Virus record (IMG/VR): IMGVR_UViG_3300048062_000011
Location: 1 to 25,372 of that record
Source of the DNA: a virus
Direction: 5' to 3' (one strand)
DNA length: 25,372 bases
The first letter of the stretch is position 1. Each line of letters begins with the position of its first letter. This document shows, in pieces, positions 14,068 through 21,782 of the stretch. The notes beneath the pieces are model-generated. The model was not told the DNA's origin and searched no databases. It worked only from the letters and a program-made list of their open reading frames with translations. Made by a program: the position numbers and the translations under genes.

Positions 14068-16620
14068 TTACCATGTGCTTATCGCTACCCTCTTCCATGT
14101 GTTTGTTGCAACACATACATAGATGTAGTTTGCATCCCATTGTATTTCACCTGTAGTACCAGTAGCGGTAGCTGATGCTGGTGTGCCATTAGATACTCTG
14201 CCTAGCTCTTCACCACTATAATGTAAAGCACTACCCACTCTATATAACCTATCTGTTGTTGAGGGTGGTGTATAAGAACTAAACTCTATTGCACCACTAC
14301 CAATATCAAAAATACCCTGACCAACAAAACCATCTACAAAAGTAACTGGATTTTCAAATTGAACATTGCCGCCATCTACAAGCAAGCCATCTTGAAATTC
14401 AGCTATTTGTTCAAAATTAACTTTGTTTGTGAAGTTTACATAGTTGCCTGATTTGCCTGATACAGTTCCATAAGTTTCAACTGTTGACATAGTAACCCCA
14501 TTCATTTCTACCTCAGTTGTCTTTACTGGGTCATCTGCAATAGTGAATGTTTTAGTAGATGCGTTAGATTCAATACCAACACCATTAAAAGCTGTAATAC
14601 TAGCTTCATAGTTAGAGCCTTTAGGTAAGAAGGCTAAATCAACTGAAGGCGTATCTACTATTTTACTGAAGACATTATTATCTGAACTATCAACTACATC
14701 TACTCTGTATTGCCTTACTGGAAAATCGGTTGGCTCAGTCCACGTTAAAGCAGGTCTATTGATTGCTGAAGAATCAGTATCAGTAAATACAATGCTATTT
14801 GCTTCAGGTGGATGTATAGCACCTATAGTTGGTGGTTTAGCTATAATAGTTGTTGGTTCTTGAGCTGGTACTTCCCATGTATAAACATCAAAGTACTCAA
14901 TTAAGCTAACAGCAACTAACCCATTAGCTTGCAACTCTAATGCTTCTACTCTGCAAATTTTTACATTAAAGTTTAAAGGCAAGTAAGTAAGGTCAACAAT
15001 ATCACCTACATTTAATTTATACATCTCAGGAGTTCCTAAGAACTGCATAGTGGTCTGATTTCTGCTTCTAGTTAAGATAGCCTTACCCATGTTATAAGCA
15101 ATATATGGGTCTGTTACATAAGGGAATTCAGCTTTAACTTCTAATATCTCACCATCATCTGAATAATACTCAGGTGAAGCATCATGTAAAACTGTAGCTG
15201 TATCTAGTTCGTATTTCTTATTTGCATTAAAGAACTCAATGACAACTTTGTTGGCTCTTTTATCTTTATTACCATAATCAACTGATATACCAGCATCAGC
15301 TATGATGTGATCATCAGTAATACTAAATGTAGAAGTACCTGTATCTTCTATTTGTAATTCATATTTGCCATCAATATAATTAAAGATACCACGCATGTTT
15401 GCAAGTAATTCTTTAGCGTTATCCATGACATTTTTGTTAGTGTCAATATAACCATTACAATGAAATCTCTTAGTTCTACCTCTTATAGTTCCAGCTTCAT
15501 TTGTATAATCTTCTTGTAAAGTATCATCTATATATAATCTGTTTTCTTGTGTTTGGTCGTAAAACTCATACCTAGAACTATCTTTAACATCTTTCTCATC
15601 AATAACTAAATTACCATCAGAGTCTTTTATATCTACAACTTCATCTATTTTATTTTGCCACCATTCATCATTGTCATTAATAAGAATATAATCATTACCT
15701 GTATCGCCACTCCATGTAAAACTCTGATAACTTCCATTGTAGTAAGGTTGATCTACTAAGGTATCGCATTTATCAGCAGCAGTTCCTATGGCAGTCATAT
15801 TGATTTGTGATGTTGCCAAACCTTTACCATACTCATCATTTTGTATGTAGTCTAAGAAACATAAAGCTGGATTGCTTGACCATTTTGTAGAATTATCCCT
15901 TGGATCAAAAACCCTCTTACCTCTAACTTGTACTGTTATTTGCGGTACGCCTTTATACATACCTTTCTTATCGTAATCAAATGAAGCAGCTATATAGCAT
16001 ATTCCATTTAATTTATGTGCTGTTGTCCATTGTGAACCAATAGATGCTGAAAGCATTGGGTCTACTGTTTGTGAAGATGCACCATGATGTAAGTTAAATA
16101 CAAAAGAATACCTAAGAGCTGGATTAGTACCTAAATTACCAGCACTAGAATATTGATTGTCTCCTACTTGAGATGCGGTATTTAAAGGCCTGTGATTTCC
16201 ATAACCAGTTTGCCCATATCTATCTGAGCCTACATATCCACCACCTTTGTAGATATTTCCATCATAAATGCTATTGCCATCAATCTCTATTGAGTTTGGA
16301 ATAATCTCATCACATTCACCAACTGCTAATGCATACACTACAAATAGATCTCTTGACCTGTTTTGTGCTGTGTCCATATAAACAATTTGAGTACCAATCC
16401 TTCTTGTTCCATATATAACTGGTATCTTGCCACCAGCAGCAGTCTTGTTAGCTAAAATGTCCTGACCTTTAGACATCATTTGTCTAGCTTGTAAGAACCC
16501 TTTAACACCTACAACAGCAGTTATGATTGTAAAGGCTGTATAAATTGCTTGAGCTGTTTCGCTAGCCTTATAAGCCTTATAAATGTCTACAAAAAATTTT
16601 ACAACTTTATCAAGAGCCAT
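14068..16620 (-). CDS. Tail tip / host-specificity protein, gpJ-like
   Basis: An 850-aa tail-tip protein. The hydrophobic N-terminus (AIYTAFTIITAVVGVKGFLQ, residues 25-44) leads to GGKIPVIYGTRRIGTQIVYM, a recurring start of gpJ-like baseplate hub proteins. The central part carries the phage-tail hub core, including NPALCFLDYI and NEYGKGL-like sequence typical of the TipJ family (seen as NDEYGKGL). Around residues 595-700 is a fibronectin-III-like domain (WTEPTDFPVRQYRVDVVDSS). The C-terminus is beta-rich and may meet the fibre. In lambda, gpJ closes the tail tip and contacts the receptor; here a separate fibre follows, so it may act mainly as hub. It is TAATG-coupled to the preceding gene. 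Confidence 0.85.
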   Translation of the reverse strand: MALDKVVKFFVDIYKAYKASETAQAIYTAFTIITAVVGVKGFLQARQMMSKGQDILANKTAAGGKIPVIYGTRRIGTQIVYMDTAQNRSRDLFVVYALAVGECDEIIPNSIEIDGNSIYDGNIYKGGGYVGSDRYGQTGYGNHRPLNTASQVGDNQYSSAGNLGTNPALRYSFVFNLHHGASSQTVDPMLSASIGSQWTTAHKLNGICYIAASFDYDKKGMYKGVPQITVQVRGKRVFDPRDNSTKWSSNPALCFLDYIQNDEYGKGLATSQINMTAIGTAADKCDTLVDQPYYNGSYQSFTWSGDTGNDYILINDNDEWWQNKIDEVVDIKDSDGNLVIDEKDVKDSSRYEFYDQTQENRLYIDDTLQEDYTNEAGTIRGRTKRFHCNGYIDTNKNVMDNAKELLANMRGIFNYIDGKYELQIEDTGTSTFSITDDHIIADAGISVDYGNKDKRANKVVIEFFNANKKYELDTATVLHDASPEYYSDDGEILEVKAEFPYVTDPYIAYNMGKAILTRSRNQTTMQFLGTPEMYKLNVGDIVDLTYLPLNFNVKICRVEALELQANGLVAVSLIEYFDVYTWEVPAQEPTTIIAKPPTIGAIHPPEANSIVFTDTDSSAINRPALTWTEPTDFPVRQYRVDVVDSSDNNVFSKIVDTPSVDLAFLPKGSNYEASITAFNGVGIESNASTKTFTIADDPVKTTEVEMNGVTMSTVETYGTVSGKSGNYVNFTNKVNFEQIAEFQDGLLVDGGNVQFENPVTFVDGFVGQGIFDIGSGAIEFSSYTPPSTTDRLYRVGSALHYSGEELGRVSNGTPASATATGTTGEIQWDANYIYVCVATNTWKRVAISTW

Positions 16621-17168
16621 TAGCTACCCCACCTTACATCTGATTTTACTTGTGTAGCAAACTCTAAACCCTTATCACCTGAATACTCCGCTTGTTGAGA
16701 CTCATCTGAATAGTGCCTACCTTTGGTTAAGTTCCAATTTGCCCAATGCGAGGCCACAGTCATTGCTATTACAGAATTTTCTACGCTTTCTGAAATAGAT
16801 ACACTTCTGACTTGACCTGTGAAATAATTTATAGCACCAACTAAAGTTTCATTCTCATCAAAGTAAGCTAAATATATTTCTACAGTTTTATCTGTAAATG
16901 CACCGCTTTGCACTAAATTTCTGACTTGATTGGTTACATTTGAAAAACCAATATTAATTTCATCTACTTGTAGTTGCCCTGTTTCTGCAACTGAGTCTAC
17001 TGTTAAAAAAGAACCACCAGCTTCATAAGAATTAGAATTGTATGTAACATCTGAATACCAATCAGTAAGTCTTATAGTTGTAGACAAACCTAATTCAACA
17101 AGAAATGCTGTTTTGGTTTGTTGTGCTGATACTTGGTTTTGTAAACCTGTTGATAAGGTTCTTGGCAT
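16620..17168 (-). CDS. Distal tail protein, DUF2163-like
   Basis: A 182-aa beta-rich protein (MPRTLSTGLQNQVSAQQTKT, then FLVELGLSTTIRLTDWYSDV). The N-terminus, with a helix and then strands L-x-L-x-x-x-x-x-R-x-T-D, resembles DUF2163 and related minor tail/hub proteins of gene-transfer-agent-like and siphovirus tails. It lies between the Dit-like protein and the gpJ-like tip, the position where lambda has gpL. It is linked to both neighbours by TAATG junctions. The C-terminus ends VKSDVRWGS, a tip common to this group. Assignment to a baseplate hub role is from context and weak similarity. Confidence 0.62.
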   Translation of the reverse strand: MPRTLSTGLQNQVSAQQTKTAFLVELGLSTTIRLTDWYSDVTYNSNSYEAGGSFLTVDSVAETGQLQVDEINIGFSNVTNQVRNLVQSGAFTDKTVEIYLAYFDENETLVGAINYFTGQVRSVSISESVENSVIAMTVASHWANWNLTKGRHYSDESQQAEYSGDKGLEFATQVKSDVRWGS

Positions 17169-17767
17169 TACTCAATAACCTCTCTAACATCAAATGAAAT
17201 ACTGTAAAAACCACTTGCATCTGTTGAATACATTATTTCATCATTTTCAAGATATACTTTAAAACTTGGTTTATTAACAGTTACAGCTTCATTGTCTGCT
17301 AGAGCAGCTACTAAATTAGGTAATATATTAACAGTGGCAGAACCGCCTGATGCTGTTACCTCATCTTGCACCATATAAACCTTTGAATGACTTGCAAATT
17401 GTATTAGATCACCTGCCCTTAATGCATGATTAGTATGTGAAAAACCATCCATAGGCACAGCACTTGCACCTACAGCAGTTGCACCATTAACAACTATATC
17501 AGTTTCACTATGACTAGTTCCTTTATTGTTTAAAGGTGCTGTTATGTCAAAGTTTTCAAAACCACCCTTTTGTTTAGATAAGAAAGCAAATATTTCCTGT
17601 GCTTTTAACTGGTCAACTGGTGGCATCTGTACTGTAAAGGAAAAGTATTGTGCACCTATTTGTCTTGCTGATTTTTTACCTGATAGCGTTTGATTCAGTA
17701 ATACAGGTCTATTGTCTTTAAATTGTAAAGCTCTAAAGTTTGGGTCTGTTGGAAAAGTTCCTGCCAT
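17168..17767 (-). CDS. Distal tail (Dit-like) structural protein
   Basis: A 199-aa protein (MAGTFPTDPNFRALQFKDNR, then SGKKSARQIGAQYFSFTVQM). The start is typical of a marine phage tail protein found directly after the tape measure. The middle inserts a small beta domain (LRAGDLIQFASHSKVYMVQD, about residues 116-135) and the end returns to strands (SGFYSISFDVREVIE). Two-part beta architecture and position fit a Dit-like ring at the tail end. No enzyme motif is present. It is TAATG-coupled to both the tape measure and the next gene. Confidence 0.62.
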   Translation of the reverse strand: MAGTFPTDPNFRALQFKDNRPVLLNQTLSGKKSARQIGAQYFSFTVQMPPVDQLKAQEIFAFLSKQKGGFENFDITAPLNNKGTSHSETDIVVNGATAVGASAVPMDGFSHTNHALRAGDLIQFASHSKVYMVQDEVTASGGSATVNILPNLVAALADNEAVTVNKPSFKVYLENDEIMYSTDASGFYSISFDVREVIE

Positions 17768-19281
17768 TATACTATCCCCATTTTGCCTTGAGTATTCATG
17801 GCATTGTTAATTATTTGTGTTATTAATCCTTTTCTTGATGCTAATAATTGATCAAATCCAGCAGCATCAACTGTTGATATGTTGAAGTTTACTGTAGCAC
17901 CACCGACTGTTTGACCTTTTGTGTGGTCTATAACAGTTTCATTTGGATGCACCATAGCCATAAAGCCACCTTTACCATCTAAACCACCAGCTCTTACACC
18001 AGTACCAGTAAAACCACCGCCATCAAAATCACTTAGAGCATCAACAGCATTACCAAAATCACCACTAATGATACTACCCATTTCACTTATAGTACCTTTA
18101 ACCATGCCTACTGCTTTTTGTACTATAAATACTTGTATAAGCTCGTTTATAACTGCTCTTGCAACTGATGTAGCTAATTCTTTGAAGTCACCAAATTTTT
18201 CTGTTGTTAGGTCAAAGAAATCTGTAAATGCATTTGTTAATTGACCTTCTACTGTATCTGCAAAAGATTTAACTATAGTTATGTTTTCTTTTATCTTCTT
18301 GGTTGTATCTTCGCCCACTAATGTTGTAGGTATTGTTCTTATTTCTTGAGCTTTTTTTACTTTTTGGATAGTTTGTAACAGTTTATCTCTTTCTTTTATA
18401 TCTGCTGTTACTTGCTCTCTTAATTTTTTTCTAACTTCTATAGCTTCTTCATCTTGCCTTGTATTATCTCTAAGGCTTAAAGTAGTTGCTACTATACTAT
18501 GTTGCAATGCATCATATTCTGCATTTAGCTCATCTAAACTTTTTAATTGTGGCTCAGGGTCAATCAATCCCATAGCTTCAGCAACATCTAAATATGCAGT
18601 AGCTACTTTAATTAATTCATTTCTTAAAGGTGTTAAAACTTGTCTTTGTAAACGATTCATTGCATCGTTAAATCTTTCTGCGTCTCTAATTGTTTGCTCA
18701 GGTATTACACCTGTTGCAGACTCAGTCAATAATTTTAGAGCTTCTGAGCCTTCACCCAATGTAGAAACTAAAGCAACACCTTCTGAATCAAAGAATTTAA
18801 AAGCAAGTCTTACTTTTTCACCACTATCAGCAGTATTAGCTAAACCATCTGAAACATCTGCCAAAATATCCTCTATTGATCTAGCATTACCTTCAGAATC
18901 ATTTAACGCAATACCTAACTGCTCTAAAGCTGCTTTTGCTTCACCAGTACCATTTCTTGCTTCTGCAACCCTTCTTGTAAATCTTTGCAGACCCATGTTT
19001 AGAGTATTAGTAGCTATACCTGTTTGCTCTGCAGCAAATTGCATCCTTTGCAAAAAGTCTGTTGTTATGCCTAGCTTATCAGCAGTTTTACCTACTTCAT
19101 CTGCTAGTTTCATAGCTTCATTACCAAATTGCACTAATTGTCTAACAGCAAAAGCACCTGCAAAAGCACCTGCAAGTTTTTTCATAGCCTTTGTTGTGCT
19201 ATTGACGTTTTTATTTACAGAATTAAATGCACCTTTAGTCTTATCCTGTGCGGTGATTCTAAATTTATAATCAGTTGCCAT
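17767..19281 (-). CDS. Tape measure protein
   Basis: At 504 aa this helical protein sets tail length. It opens with MATDYKFRITAQDKTKGAFN and a hydrophobic segment (KKLAGAFAGAFAVRQLVQFG, 34-53), a long middle rich in heptad-like helices (GITTDFLQRMQFAAEQTGIA; RKKLREQVTADIKERDKLLQ), and the usual glycine-rich end GGGFTGTGVRAGGLDG from residue 421, then VHPNETVIDH, a hallmark of lambda-type tape measures. Using the common ratio of about 0.15 nm per residue, the tail should be roughly 75 nm; this is an inference. Its ATG overlaps the end of the frameshifted chaperone extension by 11 bases. Confidence 0.92.
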   Translation of the reverse strand: MATDYKFRITAQDKTKGAFNSVNKNVNSTTKAMKKLAGAFAGAFAVRQLVQFGNEAMKLADEVGKTADKLGITTDFLQRMQFAAEQTGIATNTLNMGLQRFTRRVAEARNGTGEAKAALEQLGIALNDSEGNARSIEDILADVSDGLANTADSGEKVRLAFKFFDSEGVALVSTLGEGSEALKLLTESATGVIPEQTIRDAERFNDAMNRLQRQVLTPLRNELIKVATAYLDVAEAMGLIDPEPQLKSLDELNAEYDALQHSIVATTLSLRDNTRQDEEAIEVRKKLREQVTADIKERDKLLQTIQKVKKAQEIRTIPTTLVGEDTTKKIKENITIVKSFADTVEGQLTNAFTDFFDLTTEKFGDFKELATSVARAVINELIQVFIVQKAVGMVKGTISEMGSIISGDFGNAVDALSDFDGGGFTGTGVRAGGLDGKGGFMAMVHPNETVIDHTKGQTVGGATVNFNISTVDAAGFDQLLASRKGLITQIINNAMNTQGKMGIV

Positions 19282-19758
19282 TTTTCATTTGCCTATTTTT
19301 CTCTTCTAAGTAAGCTATCCATCCAGTGTACTCAGATAAGGTCATTTTGTCTTCTAGTTCCTGTAATGTGCAATGCAACATTTCAGCTAGATAGTATTTA
19401 GCAAATAAGTCCTTATCTTCTGCTACTTTTTTGCTTGTTCCTCTACACTTGGACTGGACATGATTTCAGTTGCTACTCTTGCAAGTACATCTTTATCAAC
19501 ACCATTCATAAGTGCATGTTTGTCTGAAAGGTCAAATACTTTTTCACCTTCAGAATCTAAGGCTTTATATATTAAGCAATAAGCCATTAATGCAACATCA
19601 TCGTCCTTTGCATATCTTTGCAATTTTGACATTTCTGCTAACGTCAATGGCTTTGCATATATCTTAAGAACCTTATCTCCATCACTCCACTCAGGTATCT
19701 CTATCTCTTTGATTTCTAAAGAATCAAAATGAGCTTTAGCCTTTTCTATTACTGACAT
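19271..19758 (-). CDS. Frameshifted tail assembly chaperone, gpGT-like
   Basis: A second product of the chaperone gene made by -1 ribosomal slippage. At 19432-19426 the frame reads GCA AAA AAG TAG, so A AAA AAG lies in the proper register right before the stop. In the -1 frame the sequence stays open for 51 codons: VAEDKDLFAKYYLAEMLHCT, then LQELEDKMTLSEYTGWIAYL, ending in TGA at 19273-19271, 11 bases inside the tape measure gene. The extension has no start codon near its beginning and the look of a T domain. The fusion would be 111 + 51 = 162 aa. In lambda gpG and gpGT load the tape measure for tail-tube assembly. Confidence 0.85.
19399..19432 (-). promoter_or_regulatory. Programmed -1 frameshift site
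   Basis: The slippery heptamer A AAA AAG lies at 19432-19426. Upstream, AGAGGA ends six bases before it, a Shine-Dalgarno-like stimulator as in E. coli dnaX. Downstream, TAGCA (19425-19421) can pair with TGCTA (19403-19399), enclosing an inner ATAA/TTAT stem; this hairpin is modest and starts closer to the heptamer than usual. Confidence 0.78.
19423..19758 (-). CDS. Tail assembly chaperone, gpG-like
   Basis: The normal-frame product has 111 aa: MSVIEKAKAHFDSLEIKEIE, a beta start, then LTLAEMSKLQRYAKDDDVAL and AYCLIYKALDSEGEKVFDLS. The order I-x-I-P-E-W ... L-x-x-L-T-x-x-E ... helical DDDVALMAYCLIYKALD is the usual one for siphovirus tail assembly chaperones encoded between tail tube and tape measure. 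It ends EEQAKK at a TAG directly after the slippery site. No clear Shine-Dalgarno precedes its ATG, which lies four bases after the tail tube stop, so translational coupling is likely. Confidence 0.85.
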   Translation of the reverse strand: MSVIEKAKAHFDSLEIKEIEIPEWSDGDKVLKIYAKPLTLAEMSKLQRYAKDDDVALMAYCLIYKALDSEGEKVFDLSDKHALMNGVDKDVLARVATEIMSSPSVEEQAKK

Positions 19759-19762
19759 CGTT

Positions 19763-20152
19763 TTATACTGTTGTCGATGTTAAAGCACCATTGCCTTGCA
19801 CTGAAATACTTGCTTCAATTAATCCATCAAATGATGCACTTCTTGAAACACCAGTAACAATAGCTGAACCAGTATAATAAGTATCACCTGATGCATCTCC
19901 TTCAGGATAGACATTTAATGTTACTTCTGAGCCAATAGTTAAAGCACCTTGACCTGATGTGTCAGTCTCATCCCAAAATACATCTAAACTTCCTGAGAAA
20001 GAAGTCAATGATGATTTATAAGTTCTAGCAGAATCACCCATTGAAGTATCTTCTAAAGTATCAGCAGACTCTTCAATTGAATATGATCTTATTTCAGCTA
20101 CAGCATTAGAACCGACTTTTACAGTTCCTTCACTTCCTTTATGTGTTGCCAT
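19763..20152 (-). CDS. Major tail (tube) protein
   Basis: A 129-aa beta-rich protein. GSEGTVKVGSNAVAEIRSYS, then DTLEDTSMGDSARTYKSSLT and FSGSLDVFWDE match a compact tail-tube family in which E-x-A-D-T-x-E-D-T-x-M-G-D and S-G-S-L-D-V-x-x-D are recurring signatures. Many copies stack into the tail tube. It lies directly before the chaperone pair and tape measure, as expected. Its ATG is 14 bases inside the preceding 55-aa gene. Confidence 0.88.
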   Translation of the reverse strand: MATHKGSEGTVKVGSNAVAEIRSYSIEESADTLEDTSMGDSARTYKSSLTSFSGSLDVFWDETDTSGQGALTIGSEVTLNVYPEGDASGDTYYTGSAIVTGVSRSASFDGLIEASISVQGNGALTSTTV

Positions 20153-20306
20153 TTTCTACCTCGTCTTTCGACTTTTTCTTAGAAGAAGATTTAATTTTAT
20201 CTTGCGAATGGACTGCTTCCTCTTTCCAACCCATATTCAATAAAGACTCAACCTTAGAAGGATGAGCTATTATAGAAACTTTACCATTTGGACTAATCAT
20301 TTTCAT
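20139..20306 (-). CDS. 55-aa small protein before tail tube
   Basis: Translation from ATG at 20306-20304 gives MKMISPNGKVSIIAHPSKVE, then SLLNMGWKEEAVHSQDKIKS and a lysine/acid-rich tail, ending in TAA at 20141-20139. GGAGATAATT directly upstream is a strong ribosome site. The I-x-x-P-x-G-K-V-x-x-I ... V-x-x-L-L-x-x-GW pattern resembles short phage proteins (DUF7302-like) encoded near head-tail connectors; the role is unknown. It overlaps the tail tube gene by 14 bases. Confidence 0.75.
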   Translation of the reverse strand: MKMISPNGKVSIIAHPSKVESLLNMGWKEEAVHSQDKIKSSSKKKSKDEVENGNT

Positions 20307-20318
20307 AATTATCTCCTA

Positions 20319-20765
20319 TTATACTGCTACGTCAGGATTTTTTTCCTTAACATAGTAATTACTTATAAAGGTTAGAGAAACAAAACCTAATGGTTTCTCA
20401 CCTTCAGCGTTAAAATCTATTTGAGTTGATTCAAGATAAGTATCTTTAGCTAAACCGCCTAATGTTCTATCAGCAGCAATAGCTTCCTCAACCTCTTTAC
20501 TTATTGTATCAATAGTATCATCAAAATTGCTTGTTGCCTTTGCATAGCCTTCAACAACTACTGATAATTCTCTACTCATAACTCTATCAGTACCTATAAC
20601 AATAGGCTCTGATGTTTCTGACTTTGTATATATAACTAAAGCTGGTAATTTAGAGTTTTCTATAGGATAGACTCTAGATTCATAAGCATTAGAACCAGTT
20701 GTAGATAAACCAGTTAGTGTAGTGCCAAAATATTCTCTTATTTGTTGTCTTATATGATTTGCCAT
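20319..20765 (-). CDS. Tail terminator, gpU-like
   Basis: A 148-aa protein with the recurrent features of lambda gpU-like minor tail proteins: RVYPIENSKLPALVIYTKSE, then RELSVVVEGYAKA, DDTIDTISKEVEEAI, and GGLAKDTYLESTQIDF with a final strand. Proteins of this family cap the tail tube at the end that joins the head. It follows the FII-like adaptor genes and precedes the tail tube gene, in agreement with the lambda order. It is linked to the upstream gene by a TAATG junction. Confidence 0.82.
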   Translation of the reverse strand: MANHIRQQIREYFGTTLTGLSTTGSNAYESRVYPIENSKLPALVIYTKSETSEPIVIGTDRVMSRELSVVVEGYAKATSNFDDTIDTISKEVEEAIAADRTLGGLAKDTYLESTQIDFNAEGEKPLGFVSLTFISNYYVKEKNPDVAV

Positions 20766-21115
20766 TACACTTCCTCTAACATTAAAGCAGTAAGACCTGT
20801 TCGATCTTTTTGCACATCAATTATAGTATAATTTTGTGCTGCTTTTAGTATATCACCCTCAACAGTTGTTGTTGCACTTGCATTAAGTAAATCACCCTGT
20901 GTAACACTAGGAACATCTATGCTTCTGCAATATGCTATAGGTTTAGTAGCTTCTACACCAATACCTGTGTCTTGCTCTACATACTCTCTATTTAAAATAA
21001 TCTTTATAGCTGTAGATACACCACCTCTTATATAAGTTGCGTTAATAGCATGACCAAAATCAACATCAAAATATGCCAACATATCCTCTTCAGTCTCTAA
21101 CATATACTGTGACAT
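20765..21115 (-). CDS. Head-tail adaptor, FII-like (copy B)
   Basis: A 116-aa protein related to lambda gpFII head-tail joining proteins: HAINATYI, STAIKIILNREYVEQDTG, YCRSIDVPSVTQGDLL, NYTIIDVQKDRTGLTALMLE. The I-x-x-EY ... R-x-x-D-V-P ... GD-x-L ... Y-x-I-x-x-V-x-x-D-x-TG pattern is that of the family. It has the same plan as the gene directly upstream, so the two are tandem paralogues. The conserved C-terminal LEE codons (TTAGAGGAA) also provide a GAGGA Shine-Dalgarno for the tail terminator, which starts at the TAATG junction. Confidence 0.78.
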   Translation of the reverse strand: MSQYMLETEEDMLAYFDVDFGHAINATYIRGGVSTAIKIILNREYVEQDTGIGVEATKPIAYCRSIDVPSVTQGDLLNASATTTVEGDILKAAQNYTIIDVQKDRTGLTALMLEEV

Positions 21116-21516
21116 TATTGTTCCTCTAAAACCACTTCAATAAGACCTGTATTATCAGGCATTACTGTTTTAATTGTGAATAATGTTTGTGGTACAAGTG
21201 TATTGCCATTATTTGTAGTAATAGCATCTACTTTTATTTGATCACCATGATTTATGTATGGTGCATCAGTTGCTTTTATTATTGCTCTTGGTTGATAACC
21301 ATCTACTGGCACTGAACCAGTTGCAATACTAAAGTATTCTTGATCAATAATTATATTTATAGGATAAGAGTCACCTGTATCTATATCATGCCAAGTATCT
21401 ATAAGGCTTGTTCTAGAATCCCATAAAGTTGTTTGGGTTTCAATGAAAGTAGCAGATACGCCATGAGCATTTGGGTCTACATAAGAGTTAAAATCTGCTG
21501 AACTCTCGATAGGCAT
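21115..21516 (-). CDS. Head-tail adaptor, FII-like (copy A)
   Basis: A 133-aa protein with the same backbone as the following gene: HGVSATFI, YPINIIIDQEYFSI, RAIIKATDAPYINHGDQI, LFTIKTVMPDNTGLIEVVLE. Compared with copy B it has a ~15-residue insertion (TTLWDSRTSLIDTWHDIDTG) after the first strand. The shared signatures H-x-x-S/N-AT-F/Y-I, EY, D-x-P, GD, TI, V-x-x-D-x-TGL and LEE span the whole length. One copy may form the connector ring and the other another neck layer; this is inference. LEE codons again supply GAGGA for the next gene. Confidence 0.72.
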   Translation of the reverse strand: MPIESSADFNSYVDPNAHGVSATFIETQTTLWDSRTSLIDTWHDIDTGDSYPINIIIDQEYFSIATGSVPVDGYQPRAIIKATDAPYINHGDQIKVDAITTNNGNTLVPQTLFTIKTVMPDNTGLIEVVLEEQ

Positions 21517-21782
21517 TATTTTTTAGCTCTTTTTTTTACTGCTTTAGTTTCAGATTTTTTAAGACCTACGCTTCTATTTGCCTTTTTAGCTTTTGGTTTC
21601 TCTTTATATAGTTCAGCCTTTTTGTTGGCTACAAGATCAAAACCTTGAGCTGCATCTAACTCAACTATATCTCCAACACTAACTCTTTGTTTGTTAGCTA
21701 TTGTGTCTCTCAATATTAAATATTTATGCATCTTAATAGAGGTGGGGTTTTTCACCCCACCATTTTCAGTGGTTAATACCAT
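21516..21782 (-). CDS. Small basic head-region protein, 88 aa
   Basis: An 88-aa protein with a compact N-terminal part (HKYLILRDTIANKQRVSVGD, then IVELDAAQGFDLVANKKAEL) and a strongly basic disordered C-terminus (KAKKANRSVGLKKSETKAVK). The K-Y-x-x-L-x-D-T-I-A-x-x-x-x-V-x-x-G-D-x-V-E-L pattern is shared by short phage proteins encoded just after the capsid gene (DUF7210-like). The role is unknown; a head-completion or DNA-contacting role is only suggested by position and charge. TAATG junctions link it to both neighbours. Confidence 0.65.
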   Translation of the reverse strand: MVLTTENGGVKNPTSIKMHKYLILRDTIANKQRVSVGDIVELDAAQGFDLVANKKAELYKEKPKAKKANRSVGLKKSETKAVKKRAKK

